Source: Pseudomonadales bacterium (GTDB taxonomy: Bacteria > Pseudomonadota > Gammaproteobacteria > Pseudomonadales > Pseudohongiellaceae). Taken from it: 64,000 nt of DNA. A model generated the notes under the pieces. The model was not told where the DNA came from and made no database searches. It saw only the letters and a list, made by a program, of their open reading frames with translations. How positions within the stretch are numbered: the first letter of the stretch is position 1; the number at the start of each line of letters is the position of its first letter. The stretch is taken from NCBI GenBank assembly GCA_022825945.1, contig JAJDVS010000049.1, positions 1-64,000 of the forward strand. Direction: 5' to 3'. Of the stretch, positions 20,022 to 28,683 are shown piece by piece. The position numbers were made by a program, and so were the translations under genes.

Positions 20022-21472
20022 CCGCTCATTTCCGCGATAATCCGTTCGACTTCCCGGATTTTCTGCTGCAGTCCGGCCTGCTCCGTGGGCGATGCGCCGG
20101 CGTCCTGCTCGAGCCGCAAAGCGTACTGCAACTGGTTCCGCGCCGCCGGGAAATCCCCCACCAGGCTGAAATACTCTGCCCGGGCCTGATGCACTTCACT
20201 GATGTTTCCCGCCTGGCCCTGCACTTCCGCAAGCCGATACCAGATGTGGTGGTCGTCCGGGCGGCGCCGGGTATGGGCGTCGAGGGTCATGGCGGCGGCT
20301 TCGTAGGCCCGGGCCTGGATCAGCGCATCCGCCAGGGTCATGGTCAGGGCATGATTGCCGGGATTGATTTCCAGATGCCGGCGCAGGAAGGGAATCGCCT
20401 GACCCTCCTCGTTCCGGCGAATCAGTATTTCGGCCTGGGTCACCACGTAGCTGATGCGGTTGGGGTCCCTGGCGAGCAACCGCGCCAGGGTCTCCGAAGC
20501 CAGCGCGTATTGTTCATTTTCCCAATAGGCCACTGCCAGGCCGTAAATGAAGGCGTCTTCCTCGACGTCGCTGCGCGGCTCTTCCCTGCGGCGCTCATAA
20601 TCCGCCACCAGGGCGCGCTTGTCCGGGGCGTAATGATTCACCACCCGGGCCCGCATGAGCCGGTATTCCAGGTTGTCGAAATAATCCCGTCCGGGATAGC
20701 GCCCCGCCCGGCTGCGGGCGTCGGCCACCCGGGATTCGGTGAGCGGGTGGGACAGCAGGAACTCCGGGGGCCTGCTGCCAAGCCGGTTCAGGGACATGAG
20801 CCGCTCGAACAGCGAGCCCATGGCGGCAGGGTCGATGCCGGCGTTGAACATGGTGTTCTGGCCCACCCGGTCCGCCTCGGCTTCATTGCTGCGGCTGTGG
20901 CGAAGCTGATTGCTTACCGCCATGCCCTGGGCCGCGGTGATCGCCGCCGTACCGTGCTGGGCGTCGGAAGTCGCCATGACGATCACGCTGGCGAGCAGGC
21001 TGGCAAGATACGGAATTCGGCCCGCCTGGGCTTCATCCACGCCCCGGGCGAAATGCCGCTGGCTCACATGGGCGATTTCATGGGCCATGACCGAAGCGAA
21101 TTCGGCTTCGTTCACCGCATGGAGAAACAGCCCGGTATTGACCCCGATAATCCCGCCCGGCGCCGCAAAGGCATTGAGTTCGTCGCTGTCGATGATGACG
21201 AAGGACAGGCGATGGTCCTTGAGTTCGGAACGCGAGGCCAGCCGGTAGGTGATGTTTTCCAGATAGCTGTTGAGCAGGGCGTCCGGAATCGTCGGCGCGC
21301 CGCGGCGAATCTGGGCCAGAAACTGCCGGCCCATGCGGTACTCTTCTTCCAGCGAAACCGTCCCGGAAATCCTGTCCCCGAGCGTGGGCAGCCGCGACTG
21401 CCCGACCGTTTCGCCCGGAACCAGAATTGCACCCACCGCCAACGCAACAGTCGGCAAGATCAACCAGCGCAT
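20018..21472 (-). CDS. bepA: Periplasmic M48 metalloprotease / chaperone with TPRs (BepA)
   Basis: 484 residues. A signal peptide occupies about residues 1-27. The M48 zinc motif H-E-I-A-H is near residue 135, and the third ligand is in N-E-A-E-A-D-R near 196. A C-terminal TPR array (from about 320) ends in an E-R-I-I-A-E-M helix. BepA assists LptD assembly and degrades stalled outer-membrane proteins. The ATG at 21472 begins the signal peptide; a longer frame to 21724 runs into repeat DNA and is rejected. The nadA-bepA-tusA-dapA-bamC neighbourhood resembles P. aeruginosa. Confidence 0.92.
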   Translation of the reverse strand: MRWLILPTVALAVGAILVPGETVGQSRLPTLGDRISGTVSLEEEYRMGRQFLAQIRRGAPTIPDALLNSYLENITYRLASRSELKDHRLSFVIIDSDELNAFAAPGGIIGVNTGLFLHAVNEAEFASVMAHEIAHVSQRHFARGVDEAQAGRIPYLASLLASVIVMATSDAQHGTAAITAAQGMAVSNQLRHSRSNEAEADRVGQNTMFNAGIDPAAMGSLFERLMSLNRLGSRPPEFLLSHPLTESRVADARSRAGRYPGRDYFDNLEYRLMRARVVNHYAPDKRALVADYERRREEPRSDVEEDAFIYGLAVAYWENEQYALASETLARLLARDPNRISYVVTQAEILIRRNEEGQAIPFLRRHLEINPGNHALTMTLADALIQARAYEAAAMTLDAHTRRRPDDHHIWYRLAEVQGQAGNISEVHQARAEYFSLVGDFPAARNQLQYALRLEQDAGASPTEQAGLQQKIREVERIIAEMSG

Positions 21473-21571
21473 GAAAGCAGCCCGAAACCGTATCCCCGAG
21501 AGGGTACCACAGAATTCCATGCAGAGGCCCGACAGGGAGATTCCGCGACTACGCGCGGAATGACCTGGTGT

Positions 21572-21701
21572 CGAGATGCCGTAGGCCTTTGTTGGCAGGC
21601 GGGGTGCAGCGGGCGTGCGAGGCAGGAAGCCGAGCCCGAAGCCTACAGGGATGTATTCACGGCATCCGCTGCACCCCGCCTGCCAACAAAGGCGAGATGC
21701 C
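21572..21701. mobile_element. Small inverted-repeat element with flanking direct repeats
   Basis: Two perfect 28-bp inverted arms lie at 21585-21612 and 21666-21693 around a 53-base centre. The 9-base string CGAGATGCC occurs at 21572-21580 and again at 21693-21701, as a target-site duplication would. No open frame is present, so it would need a transposase in trans. It lies in the divergent gap between bepA and tusA. Confidence 0.65.
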
Positions 21702-21734
21702 AGTTTTCGCGGCAACCTGCGCAAGAACCCGGTG

Positions 21735-21764
21735 CAGACAGTCGAGCCGGCGAGTTGCTAGAAT
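21735..21764 (+). promoter_or_regulatory. Promoter of tusA-dapA-bamC
   Basis: CAGACA (21735-21740), an 18-base spacer, and TGC-TAGAAT with the hexamer at 21759-21764. The tusA ATG begins only seven bases after the -10 hexamer, so transcription would start at or very near the A of ATG and give a leaderless or near-leaderless mRNA. Confidence 0.5.
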
Positions 21765-21770
21765 GCGGGG

Positions 21771-22004
21771 ATGAATCCGGCGGCCGATATTGAACTTGAC
21801 CTCAGTGGCCTGCAGTGTCCCATGCCCCTGCTGAAGGCAAAACTCGCCCTCAATGGCATGGCGGCCAGCCAGGTGCTGAAAGTGGTTGCCACCGACCCCG
21901 GCTCGGAAAGGGATTTCCACATGTTCGCCGAACACAGCGACCACCGGATTCTCCATTTCAGCAAGGACGAAACCGCCTATTACTACTGGATCAGAAAAGC
22001 GTGA
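21771..22004 (+). CDS. tusA: TusA/SirA-family sulfur carrier protein
   Basis: 77 residues, the usual size. The family motif L-x-C-P-M-P-L-L-K carries the sulfur-accepting Cys near residue 15, and the C-terminal Y-Y-Y-W-I-R-K is the usual final strand. TusA-type proteins relay sulfur for tRNA thiolation; the P. aeruginosa orthologue in the same neighbourhood is linked to molybdenum cofactor homeostasis. Its stop overlaps the dapA GTG start (GTGA). Confidence 0.88.
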   Translation: MNPAADIELDLSGLQCPMPLLKAKLALNGMAASQVLKVVATDPGSERDFHMFAEHSDHRILHFSKDETAYYYWIRKA

Positions 22005-22915
22005 AAACTTCGATCGCCGGCAGCATTGTCGCCATGGTCACGCCCATGGCCGCGGCCGGTTCCCTGGACGAGCCGGGCTTCGACCGCCTCCTCGAATGGC
22101 ATATCGCGGCGGGCACCCATGCCATCGTGATTGCCGGCACCACCGGTGAATCGGCGACCCTGTCCCATGCCGAACACTGCGATCTCGTCGCGCGCGCCGT
22201 GGACCGGGCCGCGGGTCGCATCCCCATTATCGCCGGCACCGGCTCCAACAATACCGCCGAAGCCCTGCAGCTTACCCGGGCCGCCGCCGACTGCGGCGCC
22301 GCCGCCGCCCTGCTCGTGACGCCGTACTACAACAAGCCTTCCCAGCAGGGTCTGTACCGGCATTACGCCATCATTGCGGAAACCATCGACATTCCCCAGA
22401 TTCTCTACAACGTTCCCGGCAGAACCGCCTGCGACCTGGAACTCGAGACCGTGCTGCGCCTGGCCGAGTTCGACAACATCGTCGCGATCAAGGACGCCAC
22501 CGGCGACCCGGAACGGGGCGGGGAACTTGTGGAAGCATGCAAGGTCGCAGAAGTTGCGGTCTACAGCGGCGAGGACGCCGTCACCTTGCCCTTGATGCGG
22601 GCCGGCGCCCGGGGAACCGTCTCGGTGACCGCCAATGTGGCGCCCGGAAAAATGGCGAAGATGTGCGAACTCGCCCTCGCTGGAGATTTTGCCCGGGCCG
22701 CCGCTGTGAATGATGAACTCATGCCCTTGCACCAGGGACTGTTTGTGGAAGGAAACCCGGCGCCGGTGAAATGGGCCCTGCGGCGAATGGGCCGGGTTGC
22801 GCCGGGAATCCGGCTGCCGCTGGTGGAACTCCACCCGCGGTTCCACGAGCAGTTGGAACAGGCCCTGATCCACGGCGGAGTCAATATCGAAGATCCGGCC
22901 CCGGAAAATGATTGA
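22001..22915 (+). CDS. dapA: 4-hydroxy-tetrahydrodipicolinate synthase
   Basis: 304 residues from a GTG overlapping tusA. It condenses pyruvate with aspartate semialdehyde, the product of Asd, for lysine and DAP. The Schiff-base Lys is in I-V-A-I-K-D-A-T near residue 163, and the catalytic Tyr is in T-P-Y-Y-N-K-P near residue 108. G-T-T-G-E-S lies near residue 46. bamC follows with a short overlap, the same pairing as E. coli dapA-bamC (nlpB). Confidence 0.97.
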   Translation: MKTSIAGSIVAMVTPMAAAGSLDEPGFDRLLEWHIAAGTHAIVIAGTTGESATLSHAEHCDLVARAVDRAAGRIPIIAGTGSNNTAEALQLTRAAADCGAAAALLVTPYYNKPSQQGLYRHYAIIAETIDIPQILYNVPGRTACDLELETVLRLAEFDNIVAIKDATGDPERGGELVEACKVAEVAVYSGEDAVTLPLMRAGARGTVSVTANVAPGKMAKMCELALAGDFARAAAVNDELMPLHQGLFVEGNPAPVKWALRRMGRVAPGIRLPLVELHPRFHEQLEQALIHGGVNIEDPAPEND

Positions 22916-24056
22916 CGGCATGACCAGATTCCGAACCATTTTCTGTCTCGTCCTGCTTGCCCTGGTCACGGGCTGCTCGGTCATCGGCGGGGAAGATGGG
23001 CTGTTCGGCGGCGGCGAAGACGAGTCCGGCGAGGACGAGGGCTTTCTCGGCATCGGCGAAGACGGCATCTTCGGCATCGGCGGCAACCCGGAAACCTACC
23101 GCGACGCGCGCATCATGCCCCCCATGGAAATCCCGCCGGAGCTGGACAGCTACACCATCGACGCGCTCTATGTCATTCCCGAAACCCCGCTGATTTCCGG
23201 CGTGACCTTCGCCGACGACATTCCCCTGCCCAAACCCATTGAAACCCGGCGCCGGGAAGGCGTTGTCATCCAGGCCCTTGGCGACCGCCGCTGGATCGTG
23301 ATCGACGCCACCCCGGCCCAGGTCTGGCCGCTGGTGCGGGATTTCTGGAGCCAGCTCAATCTGGAACTCGACATGGCCGACCCGGGCGCCGGCGTCATGG
23401 AGACTGCCTGGCTTGAATCCAGCAATGCGCCGGAGTTGCGGCAAAAGTACCGCGTCGTGATCGAGCCGGGCCTGCATTCGAGTTCCTCGGAAATCACCCT
23501 GCGGCACCAGCAGAACCTGCGCACACAGCCGCCTCCCCTCACCGTGGAGTGGCCCGAAGTTTCCGACGACCCGGACCTGGAACGGCAGATTCTCGACGCC
23601 ATTTCCCAGTATCTCGCCGACCGCAACGACATCTATCAGGCCTCCACCGCCAGCCTGCTCGCCGGCACCATCGAAGGCGCCCGCAAGGCGAATATCGTGG
23701 ACGCCGCCGGTAACCCGCCTTTCCTCGCCCTGCGAATCGATTACGACCGGGCCTGGGTGCAGGTGCGCCAGGCCCTGGACAACGCCGAAGTGGAAATCCT
23801 CGATTCCAGCCGGGAAGACTCGGTGTTCAATGTGCGCTTCGCCGGCATCATCCAGCAAGCCCCGGAACCCGGCTTCTTCCGTCGCCTGATCGGCGGGTCG
23901 AATGACGCGCCGGAACTGATCTACCGGGATTTCACGCTCCGCCTCGAAGACGTTGGCGGCAGCATCAACGTCACCTCGGATGCCCTGGAAGAAGCCGAAG
24001 ACAGCGCCCGGCTCAACCGCGAACTGCTTCAGGTCATCATCGAAAATCTGGTCTGA
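22908..24056 (+). CDS. bamC: Outer-membrane assembly lipoprotein BamC
   Basis: 382 residues from the ATG at 22908, or 378 from 22920. A lipobox L-V-T-G-C places the acylated Cys near residue 23. After it comes an unusual Gly/Glu/Asp-rich stretch (about 28-60), then an unstructured segment and two helix-grip domains typical of BamC/NlpB. A W-V-x-V...V-E-I-L-D-S motif lies in the C-terminal domain. BamC is an accessory of the BAM complex. The usual downstream purC is absent. Confidence 0.9.
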   Translation: MIDGMTRFRTIFCLVLLALVTGCSVIGGEDGLFGGGEDESGEDEGFLGIGEDGIFGIGGNPETYRDARIMPPMEIPPELDSYTIDALYVIPETPLISGVTFADDIPLPKPIETRRREGVVIQALGDRRWIVIDATPAQVWPLVRDFWSQLNLELDMADPGAGVMETAWLESSNAPELRQKYRVVIEPGLHSSSSEITLRHQQNLRTQPPPLTVEWPEVSDDPDLERQILDAISQYLADRNDIYQASTASLLAGTIEGARKANIVDAAGNPPFLALRIDYDRAWVQVRQALDNAEVEILDSSREDSVFNVRFAGIIQQAPEPGFFRRLIGGSNDAPELIYRDFTLRLEDVGGSINVTSDALEEAEDSARLNRELLQVIIENLV

Positions 24057-24069
24057 GTTCCAGTTTCCC

Positions 24070-24181
24070 GGATTTATTCCAGCAATTCCCATTATGGCGC
24101 TGGGCGCGCCCACATCAGTCATCCTGCGCGCAGAATGACATGAGGGTTGGAGCGCCAAAATGAGAATTTCTGGATTTATTC
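24070..24181. mobile_element. MITE-like element, copy B (short) with 10-bp direct repeats
   Basis: Terminal inverted repeats are at 24082-24098 (GCAATTCCCATTATGGC) and 24154-24170. The 10-base string GGATTTATTC flanks both sides (24070-24079 and 24172-24181). The inner part carries a single TGCGCGCAGAATGACA half. It sits between bamC and the LRR lipoprotein gene, and the right direct repeat includes the TAA stop of that gene. Confidence 0.75.
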
Positions 24182-24676
24182 GCAGTTCTCCGGCGCCTGC
24201 AGGTTCGAGCGGAGCCTTTCCCGCAAGGCTTCGATTTGCGCGCAGGGGATGCCGGGATTGCCTTGCAGATTCACGGAAATCAGATTTTCCAGACTGAGCA
24301 GGGGGGAAACGTCGGTCAGGGCGTTATCCGACAGGTTGAGCGCGCTCAGCAGGGGCAGGTCCTCCAGCGGTGTCACATTGCTGATGTTGTTGCCGCCCAG
24401 GTCGAGAAAGCGCAGCCGCTCCAGCACCGAAACCAGCTCCAGCGAAGCGATTTCCGAAGCCGGGCAGGAAAGCACCGCAAGCTCGGCGGCCTCCACCCCC
24501 TGCTGCTCCATGGCGAAATTGACGCAGCCCTGCAAATCCGCATCGGCAACTTCGCCCGCGGGCAGCCGCCCCTGGGGGTCATAAACCGCCCGATCATTCA
24601 CCGAAACCGCCAGATTCCGCCCGCAGCCCGCCAGAACAGCCGCCAGCGCCGCCACGGTCAGGATCGATCTGCTCAT
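24176..24676 (-). CDS. Leucine-rich-repeat lipoprotein
   Basis: 166 residues. The signal peptide ends in a lipobox L-A-G-C (Cys near residue 18). The C-terminal half has about four short LRR units of the internalin type (L-x-x-L-x-x-L-D-L-G-G-N-N-I-S; L-x-A-L-N-L-S-D-N-A-L-T; I-S-V-N-L-Q-G-N-P). It is a small surface-binding or scaffolding lipoprotein; the partner is unknown. An upstream ATG at 24775 gives no signal peptide and is rejected. The stop lies inside the direct repeat of the adjacent MITE-like element. Confidence 0.8.
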   Translation of the reverse strand: MSRSILTVAALAAVLAGCGRNLAVSVNDRAVYDPQGRLPAGEVADADLQGCVNFAMEQQGVEAAELAVLSCPASEIASLELVSVLERLRFLDLGGNNISNVTPLEDLPLLSALNLSDNALTDVSPLLSLENLISVNLQGNPGIPCAQIEALRERLRSNLQAPENCE

Positions 24677-24813
24677 GGTTTTCACAGTTCCATTCTGGCA
24701 TTTGGGAACCAATATGGATAGCATGCGCATCTCGGGAGATGGCGTGCTCCGCTGGTAACCGGCTTCGGATTCCACCCTGCCTTCTGATCCAGTTCAATAA
24801 TGAGGAAGCAAGC

Positions 24814-25530
24814 ATGAGAATTCTACCGGCGGCACTGCTGGTCAGCGCGGCGCAGGCGGTTTCGTTTTCCGCCGCCCAGGCCCAGGATACAACCAGCCTC
24901 GAAAGCGAAGATGATCGGATCGCCTATGCCATCGGCATGAATGTGGGCATGAACGTCATGTCCCAGGGTTTGCTCGAAGGGCTTGACGTTGACCTATTTG
25001 TGGCTGGAATCACCGACTCCATGGATGGCGAATTCAGCCTGAGCATGGAGGAGATGTCCGCCGCGCTGGATACCTTCCAGCAACGCCAGCAGGAACTGAT
25101 GGAGCAGCAGATGGAAGAAACCCGGGCCGCCGCCGCGGAAACCCTCGCCGCCGGCCGGGAATTCCTGTCCCGGAACGGCGAGCGCGGCGAAGTCGTTACA
25201 CTGGATTCCGGCCTGCAGTACGAAGTGCTGGAAACCGGTCCGGGCGGCGCATCGCCGGGCGCCGGGGATGCCGTACTCGCCCATTATCACGGCACCCTGA
25301 CCGATGGCTCGGTATTCGACAGCTCCGTGGACCGGGGCGAGCCGGCGCAATTCGCCCTGTCCCAGGTGATTCCCGGCTGGACCGAGGCGCTGCAACTGAT
25401 GAGCGTGGGCGACCATTGGCGGCTCTTCATTCCGGCGGATCTGGCCTATGGCGAATCCTCGCCCACCCCGGCGATTCCACCCAATTCGGTGTTGATTTTC
25501 GATGTGGAGTTGCTGGAAATCGTCGACTGA
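24814..25530 (+). CDS. FKBP-type peptidyl-prolyl isomerase (Mip/FkpA type)
   Basis: 238 residues. A signal peptide (about 1-22, ending A-Q-A-Q) indicates periplasmic or outer-membrane location. An N-terminal helical dimerisation region (30-120, Gln/Glu-rich) is followed by a C-terminal FKBP domain (about 125-237), with L-T-D-G-S-V-F-D-S-S, V-I-P-G-W and I-P-P-N-S-V-L-I-F-D-V-E-L motifs. The ATG at 24814 has TGAGGAAG upstream as ribosome site. The longer frame from 24739 lacks a signal peptide and is rejected. Confidence 0.93.
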   Translation: MRILPAALLVSAAQAVSFSAAQAQDTTSLESEDDRIAYAIGMNVGMNVMSQGLLEGLDVDLFVAGITDSMDGEFSLSMEEMSAALDTFQQRQQELMEQQMEETRAAAAETLAAGREFLSRNGERGEVVTLDSGLQYEVLETGPGGASPGAGDAVLAHYHGTLTDGSVFDSSVDRGEPAQFALSQVIPGWTEALQLMSVGDHWRLFIPADLAYGESSPTPAIPPNSVLIFDVELLEIVD

Positions 25531-25559
25531 ATAACGGACGCGCCGCCCCGTCTCGCCCC

Positions 25560-26861
25560 ATGACTGATCCGGCCCTGCCCGAGGATTTGCTGGACTTCAT
25601 CCGGCGCTCGCCCACGCCATACCACGTGGTGGACAATGCCCGCCTCATGCTGCGTGATGCGGGCTTTCGGCATTTGGCGGAAACCGAACCCTGGCCCGAT
25701 GCCGTCAGCGCCGGATTCGTCACTCGCGATGACGGTTCCCTGATTGCCTTTCGCGGCGGCCGCAAGCCCTTGCTTGAAAACGGCCTGCGTCTGGCTGGCG
25801 CCCACACCGACAGCCCCTGCCTGCGGCTGCGGCCGGAACCAGTCAGGGAAAGCCATGGATACGGCCAACTCGGCGTGGAAACCTATGGCGGCGTATTGCT
25901 GCATCCCTGGTACGACCGCGACCTGTCTCTGGCTGGCCGCATCAGCGGGGTGGACGATGCGGGCGGCCTGGTCTCCTCCCTGATCGATTTTCGCGACCCC
26001 GTCGCCTTTATTCCAAGCTTGGCCATCCATCTCGACCGGGAAGCCAACAAGGGCCGCGGTATCAATCCCCAGACCGAATTGTCGCCGGTGGTCCTGCGGC
26101 TTGGGGAGGGCGAGTCCTTCGACCTGGAGGAGGTCCTGCTCGAACGCGTCAGGCGCGACCGGCCCGAAGCCGGTTTTGCCAGGGTACTGTCCTGGGACCT
26201 GCTGCTTTACGATACCCAGCCGCCGGCCCGGGTGGGGCTCCATGGCGAGTTTATCGCTTCCGCCCGGCTGGACAATCTGCTGAGCGCCTTTGTGGCGTTG
26301 CGGTCCCTGCTCGATGCGGACGATGAGCACGCTTCGGTGATTGTCTGCAATGATCACGAGGAAGTCGGCAGCGTTTCCGCTTCCGGCGCCAGGGGCACTT
26401 TCCTCAGCACCGTGCTCGAACGCCTGATCCCGGAGGAGGACAAGGGCGCCGGCGGTTTCAGCCGGCTCATGCAAAATTCCCTCATGCTTTCGGTGGACAA
26501 CGCCCACGGCGTCCACCCCAACTTTGCCGACCGCCACGACGGCGGCCATCGCCCCATGCTCAATGGCGGCCCGGTGATCAAGATCAATGCCAACCAGAGT
26601 TATGCCGGCGGCAGCCGGTCGGTGGCGCTGTTCAAGGCGCTTTGCGGGAAAATCGGCGTTCCCTGGCAGTCATTTACCAATCGCGCCGACCTCGCCTGTG
26701 GCAGCACCATCGGCCCGCTCACCGCCGCGGAGATTGGCATTCCAGTGCTCGACATCGGCGTTGCCCAGTTCGGCATGCATTCGATTCGGGAGCTTGCGGG
26801 GAGTGAGGACCCCGGCCATTTGCTGCGCTGCATCACCGCATTCTACAACCGGCTCGTCTGA
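25560..26861 (+). CDS. apeB: M18 family aminopeptidase
   Basis: 433 residues, a zinc aminopeptidase forming large cytosolic assemblies. Metal and active-site motifs are G-A-H-T-D-S-P near residue 80, A-R-L-D-N-L near 238, H-E-E-V-G-S near 266, D-N-A-H-G-V-H near 315 and F-G-M-H-S-I-R-E near 405. The start at 25560 follows the FKBP stop by 29 bases. The peptidase removes neutral or acidic N-terminal residues in characterised relatives. Confidence 0.94.
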   Translation: MTDPALPEDLLDFIRRSPTPYHVVDNARLMLRDAGFRHLAETEPWPDAVSAGFVTRDDGSLIAFRGGRKPLLENGLRLAGAHTDSPCLRLRPEPVRESHGYGQLGVETYGGVLLHPWYDRDLSLAGRISGVDDAGGLVSSLIDFRDPVAFIPSLAIHLDREANKGRGINPQTELSPVVLRLGEGESFDLEEVLLERVRRDRPEAGFARVLSWDLLLYDTQPPARVGLHGEFIASARLDNLLSAFVALRSLLDADDEHASVIVCNDHEEVGSVSASGARGTFLSTVLERLIPEEDKGAGGFSRLMQNSLMLSVDNAHGVHPNFADRHDGGHRPMLNGGPVIKINANQSYAGGSRSVALFKALCGKIGVPWQSFTNRADLACGSTIGPLTAAEIGIPVLDIGVAQFGMHSIRELAGSEDPGHLLRCITAFYNRLV

Positions 26862-27184
26862 ATCAGGCGCCTTGCCGCCGCAGACTGCGTATCGGAAAAC
26901 GCAGGGGGTCCAGGGCCGTTCCCCGGGCTGCGGCAATCTCTGCCGAATCGGGCTCGCCGGTGCGTACAGGGTATGCGTCCCCGCCGCCGTGCTTGTATTG
27001 GCGTCAGGTTTCGTGAAATTCATTCCCGAGACACTTCCCCCGCTGTCAATAACTCTATCATGGGAGTATGGGCTCATGGCCCTGCCTTTGCCGGGCTGTG
27101 GTTGTTCGCTCGCGGGCGGCATGATAGCTTGACGCCACTCGCCCGTGCCGGAATTGGTCATTGATCTGACGGAGTTTGACTGCG
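26862..27184. other. Intergenic stretch without a convincing gene
   Basis: About 320 bases between apeB and the small membrane gene. Open frames crossing it continue the apeB shadow frames or lack a ribosome site and family resemblance. No terminator hairpin with a T-run is seen. A GGAG ten bases ahead of the GTG at 27185 is the only clear signal. Confidence 0.6.
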
Positions 27185-27526
27185 GTGAACGCGTTTCGTT
27201 ACTTCCTTTGGGTATTCCTCGCGGCACTGCTGGTCTACACCGCCATGGTGATCCCCAATCACGGCGCCAACCTGTTCCCGGTGTTTTTCGGCGATATGGC
27301 GCGGATGAACTGGGCCGGCCAGTTCAATCTGGATTTCGCCGGTTTCCTGCTGCTTTCGGGTACGTGGACCGTATGGCGCAATGGCTTCACCCGCACCGCC
27401 TGGGGGCTGGGCTTACTCGCCGTCTTCTTCGGCATGCTATTCCTGACGATCTACCTGCTTTTCCTGATCTCGCGGGAACGGGGCGACCTGAAGCGGATAT
27501 TGCTGGGACCCGCGCGCGCAAGTTGA
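27185..27526 (+). CDS. Small three-helix membrane protein, unknown
   Basis: 113 residues from GTG at 27185, with GGAG ten bases upstream; a TTG nine bases earlier sits too close to that site. Predicted helices are near residues 3-24, 45-63 and 69-93. The middle N-F/L-D-F-x-x-F-L-L-L-S and the final [11 protein letters not shown] tail are reminiscent of DUF2834-like proteins, but I cannot assign it firmly. It lies 49 bases upstream of prfB. Confidence 0.6.
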   Translation: MNAFRYFLWVFLAALLVYTAMVIPNHGANLFPVFFGDMARMNWAGQFNLDFAGFLLLSGTWTVWRNGFTRTAWGLGLLAVFFGMLFLTIYLLFLISRERGDLKRILLGPARAS

Positions 27527-27575
27527 ATCCCGTTTGCGATAGAATTCACCGGCGATGGAACCGGACGAATCCGCC

Positions 27576-28674
27576 ATGCTCGAAATCAGCAGCCAACTCA
27601 ACAAACTCAGGGAAATCTCCAAGCGTACCGAAAGTCTCAGGGGGTATCTTTGACTATGCCGCCAAACGCGAGCGCCTGACCGAGGTCGAATTCGAACTCG
27701 CCGAGCCCTCGGTGTGGGAAAAGCCCGAGCGCGCCCAGGCTTTGGGCCGTGAGCAATCCGGGCTTGCCGGGGCGGTCGGCGCACTCGACGAACTCGAATC
27801 CGGCGCGGCGGAGTTGCGCGAGTGGTTTGCACTCGCCCGGGAAGCCGACGACGGCGAACTGCTGCGGGAAGCCGACGCCGAACTGGAGAAGCTGCTGGGC
27901 AAGCTCGAGACGCTGGAATTCCGCCGCATGTTCGCCGGAGAAAGGGATCCGGCCAATGCCTGGCTTGAGATTCAGGCCGGCTCCGGCGGCACCGAAGCCC
28001 AGGACTGGGCGGAAATGATGTTGCGGATGTACCTGCGCTGGGCGGAAGACAAGGGTTTCGACACCGAACTCACCGAGGCCTCCGGCGGCGATGTGGCGGG
28101 AATCAAGAGCGCCACGGTGCATGTGCGGGGAGACTACGCCTTTGGTTGGCTGCGCACCGAGACCGGCGTGCACCGGCTGGTGCGAAAGTCGCCCTTTGAT
28201 TCCGGCAACCGGCGCCATACTTCCTTCGCCGCGGTGTTCGTCTCGCCGGAAATCGAGGACGATATCGAGGTGAATCTCGATATGAGCGAAGTCCGGGTGG
28301 ACACCTACCGCTCCAGCGGCGCCGGCGGCCAGCACGTCAACAAGACCGATTCCGCCGTGCGGCTGACCCATGAGCCCTCGGGCATCGTGGTGCAATGCCA
28401 GAACCAGCGCTCCCAGCACAAGAACAGGGAAATGGCCATCAGGCAACTCAAGGCGAAACTCTACGAAATGGAGGAACTGCGCCGCAAGGAGCAGTCCCGG
28501 AACATCGAGGAATCCAAGGACGATATCGGCTGGGGCAGCCAGATTCGGTCCTATGTGCTCGATTCTTCCCGCATCAAGGATTTGCGCACCGGCGCGGAAA
28601 CCAGCAATACCGGCGCCGTGCTCGACGGCAAGCTCGATCCATTCATCGAAGCCAGCCTCAAGTCGGGGCTGTAG
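27576..28674 (+). CDS. prfB: Peptide chain release factor 2, programmed +1 frameshift
   Basis: The product is 365 residues, the same as E. coli RF2. Codons 1-25 run from ATG 27576 to CTT 27648-27650. An in-frame TGA follows at 27651-27653, and translation resumes at GAC 27652 in the +1 frame (join 27576..27650, 27652..28674). The G-G-Q release motif is in G-A-G-G-Q-H-V-N near residue 250, and the S-P-F stop-codon recognition motif is in K-S-P-F-D-S near 205. An alternative ATG at 27555 adds seven residues. RF2 reads UGA and UAA; low RF2 raises frameshifting, giving autoregulation. lysS follows nine bases later. Confidence 0.97.
27639..27654 (+). promoter_or_regulatory. RF2 recoding site
   Basis: AGGGGG TAT CTT TGA C: an internal Shine-Dalgarno-like AGGGGG, three bases, then the slippery CTT followed by a UGA stop and C. 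This is the canonical RF2 +1 frameshift signal. Confidence 0.97.
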
Positions 28675-28683
28675 GAATACCCC

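Noticed and set aside
20189-21793. Plus-strand frame opposite bepA
   Set aside because: Shadow of BepA; lacks any domain signature and crosses the inverted-repeat element.
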